DNA of 14,193 nt from Flavobacterium sp. (GTDB lineage: Bacteria > Bacteroidota > Bacteroidia > Flavobacteriales > Flavobacteriaceae). The notes beneath the pieces were generated by a model. The model saw only the letters and a list, made by a program, of their open reading frames with translations. It was not told the DNA's origin and ran no database searches. The stretch is taken from positions 1-14,193 of the forward strand of contig JAGORP010000051.1 in assembly GCA_018062725.1 (NCBI GenBank), written 5' to 3'. Within the stretch, counting starts at the first letter, position 1. Each line of letters opens with the position of its first letter. The position numbers and the translations under genes are program-made. Of the stretch, positions 7,335-14,193 are shown in pieces.

Positions 7335-7374
7335 TTGTTAACCAATTTCAAATGTTTGTTAACGAGTTGTTAAT
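7335..7374. promoter_or_regulatory. Phased TTGTTAAC direct repeats, putative operator
   Basis: TTGTTAAC occurs at 7335-7342 and 7356-7363, and TTGTTAAT at 7367-7374. The starts are 21 and 11 bp apart, so all three lie on about the same helix face. A poorer match (4 of 8 bases) at 7346 would fill the gap, giving steps of 11, 10 and 11. Direct repeats with about 11-bp steps are typical of OmpR-family regulators, and such a regulator is encoded in the adjacent operon. Binding is inferred. Confidence 0.45.
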
Positions 7375-7397
7375 GCAAAAATGATGTGCTAATTTTT
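7367..7397 (+). promoter_or_regulatory. Possible promoter of the kinase/regulator operon
   Basis: TTG (7367-7369), a 20-nt spacer and TAATTTTT (7390-7397) match the consensus except for the final base. The TTG is part of the third direct repeat, so a bound regulator would cover the -33 element. The predicted leader is about 20 nt before the ATG at 7425. Confidence 0.35.
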
Positions 7398-7424
7398 AGT
7401 AATATTACGGTAGCAAATTTGTAG

Positions 7425-8681
7425 ATGAAAGCCAACAAACTAAATAGCATCATTGTCCTCGGATTAGTCGCCACCATCGGAATCTTAATTGTACAATTAC
7501 TTTGGACAAAAGAAGCCTTCTATTTGGAAGAAAAGAAATTTTCCCAAAAAGTACATGTGGCGCTATTAGAAGTTGTTAAAAAACTATATTTAAGTACGAA
7601 TCGGGAAATTCCGGCTGATAATCCAGTGCGAAAAATTGCCAACGATTATTATGTAGCCAATGTCGAAAATGAATTTTCCCCCGATGTTTTAGAACATTAT
7701 TTAAAAGAAGAATTCTCAAAATCGGCCATTAATACCGATTATGAATATGCCATGTACAATTGCCAAAGTGATGAAATGGTTTATGGAAAATACATTTCCT
7801 TTTCAAACACTGTTGAAAAAGAAGAGCAAATTAACTTCCCGAAGCATAAAAATTTAGTGTATTACTTTGCCATTCGGTTTCCGAATGAAACGTCTTTTCT
7901 CTTAAGTTCGCTTCGGTTTTGGCTATTTCTAACGGTCGCCTTAATTGTTATTCTTTTGGTGTATGTCTACTCCATTTACACCATTATCCAACAAAAAAAG
8001 TACAGCGATTTACAACGTGACTTTATTAATAATATGACCCATGAATTCAAAACGCCACTATCTTCCATCTTACTAGCATCCAATTATTTAAGCAAACAAG
8101 ATAGCATTACAAACGATGATAAGCTAAATAATTACACTCAAATAATCATCAACCAAAGCAAAAAACTCAACAATCATATTGAAAAAATATTAAACATTGC
8201 TAAATCGGATGATTCGATACTTGAATTAGAAAAAAAAGAGCTTAATGTAATGACAGTGTTGCATGAAGTCATTGAAAACATGAAACTGAAACATCCTAAC
8301 TTATCGGTTTCAGTTGACTCTCAAAAAGAACATTACTTGCTTGCAGATGAATTTCATTTTACGAATATCTTGTACAACATTCTTGACAATTCGGTTAAAT
8401 ATTGCAATGAGAAACCCGAAGTTATGATTGCTATTACCGAAGAGAAAAATGGCTTGCAACTCGCTTTTTCCGATAACGGAATTGGTGTTTCAGAAGCCAA
8501 TCTTCCGCATTTATTTGATAAATTTTATCGCGAAAACAATAAAAAAAGCAATGAAATTAACGGATTTGGACTTGGTCTTTTCTACGTCAAAAAAATATGC
8601 ACGCAACATCATTGGAAAATTTCTGCGTCCAACAAAAGCAGTAAAGGTTTATTGATTTCCATATTAATTCCGAAAAACTAA
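7425..8681 (+). CDS. Membrane sensor histidine kinase (RprX-like)
   Basis: This 418-residue inner-membrane kinase has two transmembrane segments (about 8-27 and 163-187). They enclose a roughly 135-residue periplasmic sensor region that I do not recognise. Directly after the second segment, without a clear HAMP domain, comes the dimerisation helix with the phospho-acceptor His206 (FINNMTHEFKTPLSSI). The ATPase domain follows, with the N box (NILYNILDNSVKY, 314-326), G1 DNGIG (350-354), F box FDKFYR (364-369) and G2 GFGLGL (380-385). All catalytic motifs are intact. It would phosphorylate the response regulator encoded 3 nt downstream. Architecture and gene order resemble the RprX/RprY pair of Bacteroidota. 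The signal is unknown. Confidence 0.92.
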   Translation: MKANKLNSIIVLGLVATIGILIVQLLWTKEAFYLEEKKFSQKVHVALLEVVKKLYLSTNREIPADNPVRKIANDYYVANVENEFSPDVLEHYLKEEFSKSAINTDYEYAMYNCQSDEMVYGKYISFSNTVEKEEQINFPKHKNLVYYFAIRFPNETSFLLSSLRFWLFLTVALIVILLVYVYSIYTIIQQKKYSDLQRDFINNMTHEFKTPLSSILLASNYLSKQDSITNDDKLNNYTQIIINQSKKLNNHIEKILNIAKSDDSILELEKKELNVMTVLHEVIENMKLKHPNLSVSVDSQKEHYLLADEFHFTNILYNILDNSVKYCNEKPEVMIAITEEKNGLQLAFSDNGIGVSEANLPHLFDKFYRENNKKSNEINGFGLGLFYVKKICTQHHWKISASNKSSKGLLISILIPKN

Positions 8682-8684
8682 GAA

Positions 8685-9368
8685 ATGTCAAAATCAAAAA
8701 TACTCTATGCCGAAGACGATGCAACCATTGCCTTTTTAACCAAAGATAGTTTGGAAGAAAAGTACGCAATAACACATTGCAGTAATGGATTATTAGCATT
8801 AGAATCGTTTAAAACCACTTCGTTTGACTTGTGTTTATTTGACATTATGATGCCGAAAATGGATGGTTTTGAACTTGCGGAAGCCATCCGAAAAATAGAT
8901 CCTGAGATTCCTATTCTTTTTATTTCGGCCAAAATACTCAAAGAAGATCGTATCAAAGGCTTGCGAATTGGGGCCGACGATTATATTGTAAAACCGTTTA
9001 GTATTGAAGAATTAGAACTCAAAATCGACATCTTTTTAAAACGTTCTCGAAAAGACAATTCGCTTACCGCCACACACTATACTATTGGGAAATATTTGTT
9101 TGACACGGCCAATTATTTGGTCTATAATGATACTGAGAAAATAGTTTTAACCCAAAGAGAATCAGAGCTTTTGAAATTATTTTTGGACCATAAAAACATC
9201 GTTCTCAAAAGAGAAGACATTCTCAAAAAGCTTTGGGGAAGCGATGATTATTTTTTAGGCAGAAGTTTGGATGTTTTTATCTCAAGATTGCGAAAAATCA
9301 TTAGTACCGAACCCGATATCTCTATCGAAAATTTACACGGAATTGGTTTTAAATTTAACGCTAAGTAA
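8685..9368 (+). CDS. OmpR-family response regulator (RprY-like)
   Basis: This 227-residue DNA-binding regulator has an N-terminal receiver domain with acidic pair Asp11/Asp12, phospho-acceptor Asp53 (FDIMMPKMDG), Ser81 as switch residue and Lys103 (IVKPF). A winged-helix domain of the OmpR/PhoB type spans about 130-227 (LTQRESELLKLF, EDILKKLWG, RSLDVFISRLRKI, IENLHGIGFKF). It follows the kinase gene after 3 nt and is certainly its partner by position. Candidate binding sites are the phased repeats upstream of the operon. Its stop codon is only 2 nt from the stop of the convergent hybrid kinase gene. Confidence 0.93.
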   Translation: MSKSKILYAEDDATIAFLTKDSLEEKYAITHCSNGLLALESFKTTSFDLCLFDIMMPKMDGFELAEAIRKIDPEIPILFISAKILKEDRIKGLRIGADDYIVKPFSIEELELKIDIFLKRSRKDNSLTATHYTIGKYLFDTANYLVYNDTEKIVLTQRESELLKLFLDHKNIVLKREDILKKLWGSDDYFLGRSLDVFISRLRKIISTEPDISIENLHGIGFKFNAK

Positions 9369-9370
9369 AA

Positions 9371-11503
9371 TCAAAGAATTCGTTTGTGTTTTAATACTTT
9401 ATCGATTAAACTGTATAATTTTTCTTTAGAAATGGGTTTCGAAATATAATTAGTGAACCCTGTTTTAAATATTTCTTCCACTTCTTCGCTTGAAGTATAA
9501 GCCGTTTGAGCAATAATTGGCAATTCGGGTTTGCGTTTTTTAATTTCCTCAAAAGCTTTATGACCAGACATTTTTGGCATTTTTATATCCATTAAAATCA
9601 GATCGATATTGTCATTATTCAGACTAATTTCAACCGCTTCTTCTCCATCTTCGGCGCGAATAATTTTGTAATTTTTAAGCTTCAGGATTTTTTCAATCAA
9701 CAAATAATTGAAATTATCATCTTCGGCGACTAAAATTGTTTCAATTGCATTTTTGCGACCTTTTTCTAAGTCATCCGCTGTCGAAATCTCCAACTGTTCT
9801 GTTAATTCGACATCTAATTTCGTTTTTAGAATGAGCGGAATATAAAAACTAAACATGGTTCCTTTCCCTAATTGCGATTGTATGGAAATTTCCCCGCCTA
9901 ACATTTCTGCATACGCTTTAGACAAAGACAAACCTAAACCAATTCCACCACCTTTAATTGTATGGTCTGAATCTACTTTTCTAAATCGCTTGAAAATATA
10001 CTCAAAGTTTTTACTTTCAATTCCAATTCCAGTATCAATAACAGTAATGTTAATTCTTTCCAATTTTAAATCGACATCATATAATAAAGAAATATTCCCT
10101 TCATCGGTAAATTTAATCGCATTGGACAGTAAATGATAAATGATTTGTTCAAATTTGGCTTTATCCGAAATCACTTTATTCGGAATATTCCCTTTTAAAT
10201 TTTCGATTTTAAAAGTAAGCTTTTTGTCTTTAGCAAGTTTTTTAGTTTCTTCAAATACAAACTGAATGGTTTCTTCCAGTTCAAACTCCGAATATCTTGG
10301 CTGAATTTGATTGGTATCTATTTGCGACATTTCGACCAAATCATCAATAATTGCCACCAAATTTTTTCCGCTGGTGCTAATTATCTCACGGTATTTTTTT
10401 TCATCAGTTTCAGGAATTTCATGATTATCCAACAAATCTGAAAAACCAACAATAGCATTCATTGGCGTTCTAATTTCGTGAGATAAATTGGTTAAAAAAG
10501 CCGATTTCAGTCGGTCGCTTTCTTCTGCTTTTTCTTTCGCTTTACTCAACAATTCTCTTTGTGTTAAGTTCTCTTCAAATAATTTTCCAATATATCTAAA
10601 TTCGCCTTTGATATTTTTAAGTCGACTTATAGCCTCTTTATCTTCAGAAGATAAAATTCGCTTAATTAAAACCAAAGGTAATTTGGCCCATTTTACCGAA
10701 AACAAATAATACACCACCCAAGACAAGACTAAAGCAATTGCCATAACCGATAAAATGAATTTTGTGATGTAAAAATCGATATCGTAGGCCCTTTTAAAAT
10801 ACAGTTCGGCTATTTTGTTATTGTTATAATCTTTTAAGGGCACGATTTTGAAAACCGTCTTTCCAGCAGTTTCTTTTCCGGTGTAAAAACTAATTTTAGA
10901 ACTACATATTTCTTGAATTGTGGCAAAGTAATTTTTATCTAGAAGTCGTACAATGAAAAAATAGCCCGATGGCTTGGTTTTATTCTTAAAAGGATCGTCG
11001 GAAGTATGAATTGTAGCACCATAAACTTCAACTATTCCTTCTGGGATTTTTAAATAAAAACGATTTGATTTTTCTTCATACAACTGGGCGAAAACTTCCT
11101 TCGGAATAAAATCTTTGGTCACAATTTTTGAAGTAGACACTTTTGTTATAAAATTCCCTTTGATATCGTAAGTGACTAAATATTCAACATTGTACGTATC
11201 AATGATATTGGCCACCGATCGATTAAACCAATTAAGATCTTTTGTTTGGGTAAAAGTCACAAATTCATCCCAATAAGTAATATCAGCTGCGATAGACGAA
11301 TACGATTCTGTGTTTAACTTTAATAATTCCTCGATTTCGTGATTATATAGCTCATTACTATTTTTAAAGATTTCTTTTTCTTGCTGAAGGGTATAAATAT
11401 ATAAGGTTAATACCAAAAGTAACAACCCAACGGTAACGGCACTAAGTAGTAAAACCACTTTTGAAAAAGTTGTTTTTAATGGGAATAAAGTATTTATTTT
11501 CAA
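9371..11503 (-). CDS. CHASE4 hybrid histidine kinase with C-terminal receiver
   Basis: This 710-residue inner-membrane sensor has transmembrane segments at about 14-37 and 247-268. They flank an extracytoplasmic region that looks like a CHASE4 domain (ITYWDEFVTF at 75-84, GYFFIVRLLD at 180-189). After a linker come the phospho-acceptor His342 (FLTNLSHEIRTPMNAI), the N box (LLSNAIKF, Asn461), G1 DTGIG (490-494), F box FKRFRK and G2 GIGLGL (520-525). A receiver domain follows with Asp595/Asp596, acceptor Asp639 (LILMDIKMP), Thr668 and Lys689. There is no DNA-binding output, so a phosphorelay through an unlinked HPt or regulator is likely. The start is TTG at 11501-11503; no in-frame ATG lies between an upstream TAG and the first transmembrane helix. 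It is a paralogue of the kinase at 12467-14193. Confidence 0.9.
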   Translation of the reverse strand: MKINTLFPLKTTFSKVVLLLSAVTVGLLLLVLTLYIYTLQQEKEIFKNSNELYNHEIEELLKLNTESYSSIAADITYWDEFVTFTQTKDLNWFNRSVANIIDTYNVEYLVTYDIKGNFITKVSTSKIVTKDFIPKEVFAQLYEEKSNRFYLKIPEGIVEVYGATIHTSDDPFKNKTKPSGYFFIVRLLDKNYFATIQEICSSKISFYTGKETAGKTVFKIVPLKDYNNNKIAELYFKRAYDIDFYITKFILSVMAIALVLSWVVYYLFSVKWAKLPLVLIKRILSSEDKEAISRLKNIKGEFRYIGKLFEENLTQRELLSKAKEKAEESDRLKSAFLTNLSHEIRTPMNAIVGFSDLLDNHEIPETDEKKYREIISTSGKNLVAIIDDLVEMSQIDTNQIQPRYSEFELEETIQFVFEETKKLAKDKKLTFKIENLKGNIPNKVISDKAKFEQIIYHLLSNAIKFTDEGNISLLYDVDLKLERINITVIDTGIGIESKNFEYIFKRFRKVDSDHTIKGGGIGLGLSLSKAYAEMLGGEISIQSQLGKGTMFSFYIPLILKTKLDVELTEQLEISTADDLEKGRKNAIETILVAEDDNFNYLLIEKILKLKNYKIIRAEDGEEAVEISLNNDNIDLILMDIKMPKMSGHKAFEEIKKRKPELPIIAQTAYTSSEEVEEIFKTGFTNYISKPISKEKLYSLIDKVLKHKRIL

Positions 11504-11588
11504 TCGTTTAGTTTTATGTTTCTATAAATATAATAAATTATTTTTACTGATAATATTTCTAACTTAAATTAGTGACGCTTCCTTTTTA
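11504..11588. other. Gap between barrel gene and downstream hybrid kinase
   Basis: This gap is 85 bp of AT-rich sequence. On the minus strand the best promoter candidate is TATATTTA, which lacks the final G and an upstream TTG. No terminator hairpin with a T-run was found after the barrel gene. Read-through from the upstream genes is therefore plausible. The stretch just before the TTG start is A-rich, as usual for initiation in this phylum. Confidence 0.4.
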
Positions 11589-12461
11589 TCAAAAGGCCAA
11601 ACCTGTTGCGAGTATTATAAAATTTCTACCAAAAGTTGCTGTATTTTTTGTAGCGGCATTATGGATATAGGTGCAGGAAATGGGCAACTTCCAATTTTTA
11701 TTGATACCGAATTCTTTTGAAGTTTTTAAAGTCAGATTAACTAAAGATGGTTTGTCGTAATCCCCAGCAATATAATAACCCGATTGATTATTGAAAACCA
11801 CACCTGCCGAAGAAGACACCTTAATATCTTGAAATGGTTTTGTCCTGATTCTGTGTAGTACATTTTTTACTGCATAGCCAATTTCGGCATAAGTAGTAAA
11901 GTTTTGCTTTGGATTTTGACCTTTAGCATCATATCTAAAATCATTTCCTGCAATCAAAGTACTAAGAGTAGCATTAAAAGGAAGTTTTGTTTCTGAAAAG
12001 TCGAATGCTACTATAAAATCTAAAGTTTTTACACTATTCGATTTGTAATTAAAAAAACGATTGTCAACTCCCTTTACTTTTTCTACAGAAGGCCAATAAT
12101 AATCCCATAATTGAAGTGATATAAAATCGTTTACTGCATAACACACGTAAAAATCGAGTTCTTGATATCCTTTATAAGAAGAGCCGTCCAAATAAAAATA
12201 ATCCTTTTTAAAATTAGACGTTCCCCAAACACCTAGCACTACTTTTTCACCCAATGTATATTCTATATTAGGCTGAAAAACAACATAATCGCCACCCCAA
12301 GATTGCCCACGCCAAATGTATCGTGACAAAACATCCAGTTTTATTTTTAGCTTTTTATCGCTTACCACAGAATCCTTTCTGCTGGTATTTTCAATTCCTT
12401 CTTGTGCCAAAGCATTCAAAAAAAAGAAACTGAAACACAATCCGAGTACTTTTGCTTTCAA
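11589..12461 (-). CDS. Putative outer-membrane beta-barrel protein
   Basis: This 290-residue protein has a full signal peptide (MKAKVLGLCFSFFFLNALA, cleavage before Gln20). It is followed by an alternating-strand pattern and a C-terminal phenylalanine (ILATGLAF), as in outer-membrane barrels. LSRYIWRGQSWG at about 45-56 resembles the [SD]Y.[FW]RG signature near the start of the TIGR02001-type outer-membrane family, but I cannot assign it firmly. The start is TTG at 12459-12461: the frame contains no ATG between the preceding in-frame TAA and the signal peptide, and the TTG gives a complete signal sequence. Only 5 nt separate it from the stop of the upstream hybrid kinase gene, implying co-transcription and coupling. 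It may supply, bind or report the ligand sensed by the flanking CHASE4 kinases; that role is inference. Confidence 0.75.
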   Translation of the reverse strand: MKAKVLGLCFSFFFLNALAQEGIENTSRKDSVVSDKKLKIKLDVLSRYIWRGQSWGGDYVVFQPNIEYTLGEKVVLGVWGTSNFKKDYFYLDGSSYKGYQELDFYVCYAVNDFISLQLWDYYWPSVEKVKGVDNRFFNYKSNSVKTLDFIVAFDFSETKLPFNATLSTLIAGNDFRYDAKGQNPKQNFTTYAEIGYAVKNVLHRIRTKPFQDIKVSSSAGVVFNNQSGYYIAGDYDKPSLVNLTLKTSKEFGINKNWKLPISCTYIHNAATKNTATFGRNFIILATGLAF

Positions 12462-12466
12462 ATTGA

Positions 12467-14193
12467 TTAAGGTAAGTTACACGTAATGCTCTCGAATAAT
12501 TTTTCTTTGTTAATGGGTTTCGTTATATGATCGGTAAAACCAGCTTGTTTCATTTTTTCAATTTCATCAGAAGAAGAATAGGCCGTTTGGGCAATAATTG
12601 GAATTTTAGAATCTATTTCCTTAATTTTTATCAAAGCTTCGTAGCCACTCATGATTGGCATTTTGATATCCATTAAGATCAAATCTATTCCTTTATTATT
12701 TTTAAATAGTTCGACTGCTTCTTCCCCATTTTTGGCTCTAATAATGGTAAAATTGGTATTTTTCATTATTTTTTCGAAGAGCAAATAATTAATATTGTCA
12801 TCTTCTGCAATAAGAATTGTTTTATTTTTAATTTTAGTGTTAACATTTTCTGCAACGACCTCTATTTTTTCCATCATTACCTCTTCGTTCAAGTCAAACA
12901 TTAAAGGCAGCGTAAATTTAAATTTTGAACCTTTTCCAAGTTCCGATTTCAAGGAAATTGTTCCTCCCAAAAGTTCTACATAAGCTTTTGTTATGGCGAG
13001 TCCTAATCCCAAACCTCCCGCTTTTATTGAATAATCGCCATCGACACGTCTAAATCGTTCAAAAATAAATTCTTGATTCGTTTTTTCAATCCCTAAACCA
13101 GAATCTTCAATTACAAATTCAATATTATTTCTTTTTTTACTCCACTCAAACGAAATCGAAATAAATCCTTCATCCGTAAACTTTATAGCATTGGTTAGCA
13201 GGTTAAGTAACACTTGCTTTAACTTGACCACATCGGTAAAAACATTGTGAGGCAAAGGCACTTTACTTTTGATTAGTTTGAAGTCGATTTTTTTTGTCTT
13301 CGGAATGGTAATTTTCACAGATTGATAAATTTCTGAAACACATTCTTCTATAGCAACACTAGTTAAATTTGGTACAATTTGTTTAGAATCAATTTTTGAC
13401 ATTTCGATTAAATCATCTATAATTGAAACCAAACTTCCACCGCTTTTATTAATAATTTCTACATATTGCTTCTTTTCTTCATTGGTAATTTCATTCGATT
13501 TTAATAATTCCGAAAAACCTATTATAGCATTCATCGGGGTTCGAATTTCATGCGATAAATTGGTTAAGAAAGCTGTTTTCAATTGATCACTTTCTTCTGC
13601 TTTGGCTTTGGCATTTTCTAACAATTTTCGTTGTGAAAAGGTTTCTTCAAACAAATTCCCGATGCGACTAAATTCGCCTGGAGCTGATTTTAGTTTTTTA
13701 ATAGCCTTTTTACTTCCCGTTTCAAGAATTCTTGTCGTTAACAGTAAGGGTATTGAAACCCATTTTCTTAAAAAAACCACATAAACAAACAGAAAAAGGA
13801 TAAAAAAAGCTAAAATTATAAACAGAATATTCTCTGTTGCTTTGAAGTTCACATAAAATTTTCTTTTAAAACTAAGCGCAGCAACCTTGCGACCGTCCCA
13901 TGATTTTAAAATATGAATATCTTGAATACTTTCATCATAAAGCTTTACTTCCTCTTCAAAATCCACGAAGGTAATGTTGGCAGTAGAAATTTCTTCCAAC
14001 TTTTTTATATACTCATTATCGAGCAAACGAATCATTACAAAATAACCTTCAGGCTTGGTTTTTATTTTATTAGGATCGCTAGACGGATGAATGGTGGCCA
14101 TAAAAACTTCGGCATTCCCTTCTGGTAATTTAATGTAAAAGTTTAAGTTCTTTTCATGATATAATTTATGCAATAATGCTTTGTTTACAAACA
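12467..14193 (-). CDS. CHASE4 hybrid histidine kinase, 5' end outside the window
   Basis: The reading frame stays open to the window edge, so the N terminus is missing. By alignment with the paralogue at 9371-11503, roughly the first 130 residues (first membrane helix and half of the sensor domain) lie outside. The visible part holds the end of the CHASE4-like domain (GYFVMIRLLD), a membrane helix, the same linker, the phospho-acceptor His (FLTNLSHEIRTPMNAI, about 13620-13530), N box LLTNAIKF, G1 DSGLG, F box FERFRR and G2 GLGLGL. A receiver follows with the DD pair (IAEDDN), acceptor Asp (LILMDIKMP), Thr and Lys (TKP). All motifs are intact and there is no output domain. Its TAA stop is 5 nt before the TTG start of the barrel gene. 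A TTG at 14171-14173 is an internal codon, not the true start. Confidence 0.92.
   Translation of the reverse strand, partial: FVNKALLHKLYHEKNLNFYIKLPEGNAEVFMATIHPSSDPNKIKTKPEGYFVMIRLLDNEYIKKLEEISTANITFVDFEEEVKLYDESIQDIHILKSWDGRKVAALSFKRKFYVNFKATENILFIILAFFILFLFVYVVFLRKWVSIPLLLTTRILETGSKKAIKKLKSAPGEFSRIGNLFEETFSQRKLLENAKAKAEESDQLKTAFLTNLSHEIRTPMNAIIGFSELLKSNEITNEEKKQYVEIINKSGGSLVSIIDDLIEMSKIDSKQIVPNLTSVAIEECVSEIYQSVKITIPKTKKIDFKLIKSKVPLPHNVFTDVVKLKQVLLNLLTNAIKFTDEGFISISFEWSKKRNNIEFVIEDSGLGIEKTNQEFIFERFRRVDGDYSIKAGGLGLGLAITKAYVELLGGTISLKSELGKGSKFKFTLPLMFDLNEEVMMEKIEVVAENVNTKIKNKTILIAEDDNINYLLFEKIMKNTNFTIIRAKNGEEAVELFKNNKGIDLILMDIKMPIMSGYEALIKIKEIDSKIPIIAQTAYSSSDEIEKMKQAGFTDHITKPINKEKLFESITCNLP

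Noticed and set aside
7414..7421. CAAATTTG just before the kinase ATG as a promoter element
   Set aside because: It mismatches the consensus at the first base and lies only 3 nt before the start codon, which would place transcription start inside the gene.
12459..12466. Minus-strand TCAATTTG as a promoter element for the barrel gene
   Set aside because: It has one mismatch to TAnnTTTG and overlaps the TTG start codon, so transcription would begin inside the coding region.
12467..14193. The second hybrid kinase as a truncated or broken gene
   Set aside because: The frame remains open to the last base of the window and aligns with the internal part of its paralogue, so the missing N terminus is caused by the window edge.

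Overview
The window is AT-rich chromosomal DNA that looks like the family Flavobacteriaceae (Bacteroidota), probably Flavobacterium or a close relative. The evidence is the promoter type (TTG, 17-23 bp, then TAnnTTTG), the A-rich translation starts without Shine-Dalgarno sequences, the short archaeal/eukaryotic-like prolyl-tRNA synthetase, and protein families common in this phylum (DUF1573, FadL-like barrel, PD40 propeller, RprXY-like two-component pair). This assignment is an inference from sequence style and recognised families; no search was run.

Layout. Positions 5-180 (minus) hold two identical tRNA-Glu(UUC) genes with their own promoter at 209-238. proS (267-1745, minus) follows. Divergent from it is a plus-strand cluster with a clear promoter at 1783-1815: a low-complexity lipoprotein (1845-2876), an OmpP1/FadL-type outer-membrane barrel (2912-4432) and a signal-peptide-bearing PD40 beta-propeller protein (4432-5313, overlapping the barrel gene by 1 nt). 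rimO (5498-6802) has its own promoter and a short leader hairpin, and ends at an 18-bp perfect terminator stem shared with the convergent DUF1573 gene (6888-7256, minus). A divergent 168-bp regulatory region carries phased TTGTTAAC repeats and separates DUF1573 from a histidine kinase/OmpR-type response regulator operon (7425-8681, 8685-9368). The rest is on the minus strand: a CHASE4 hybrid histidine kinase (12467 to beyond 14193, cut by the window edge), then an outer-membrane barrel (11589-12461, 5 nt downstream), then a second, paralogous CHASE4 hybrid kinase (9371-11503).

How the genes may work together. The left half combines translation genes (tRNA-Glu, proS, rimO) with an envelope operon. 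The right half is dominated by signal transduction: one membrane kinase/DNA-binding regulator pair, whose likely operator lies between it and DUF1573, and a duplicated pair of hybrid kinases flanking a barrel protein. Neither hybrid kinase has a DNA-binding output domain, and no HPt protein is visible, so their output must lie elsewhere. I found no insertion sequence, CRISPR array, phage gene or rRNA. The most interesting signals are the phased direct repeats at 7335-7374 and the kinase-barrel-kinase arrangement. Both are hypotheses from sequence inspection.
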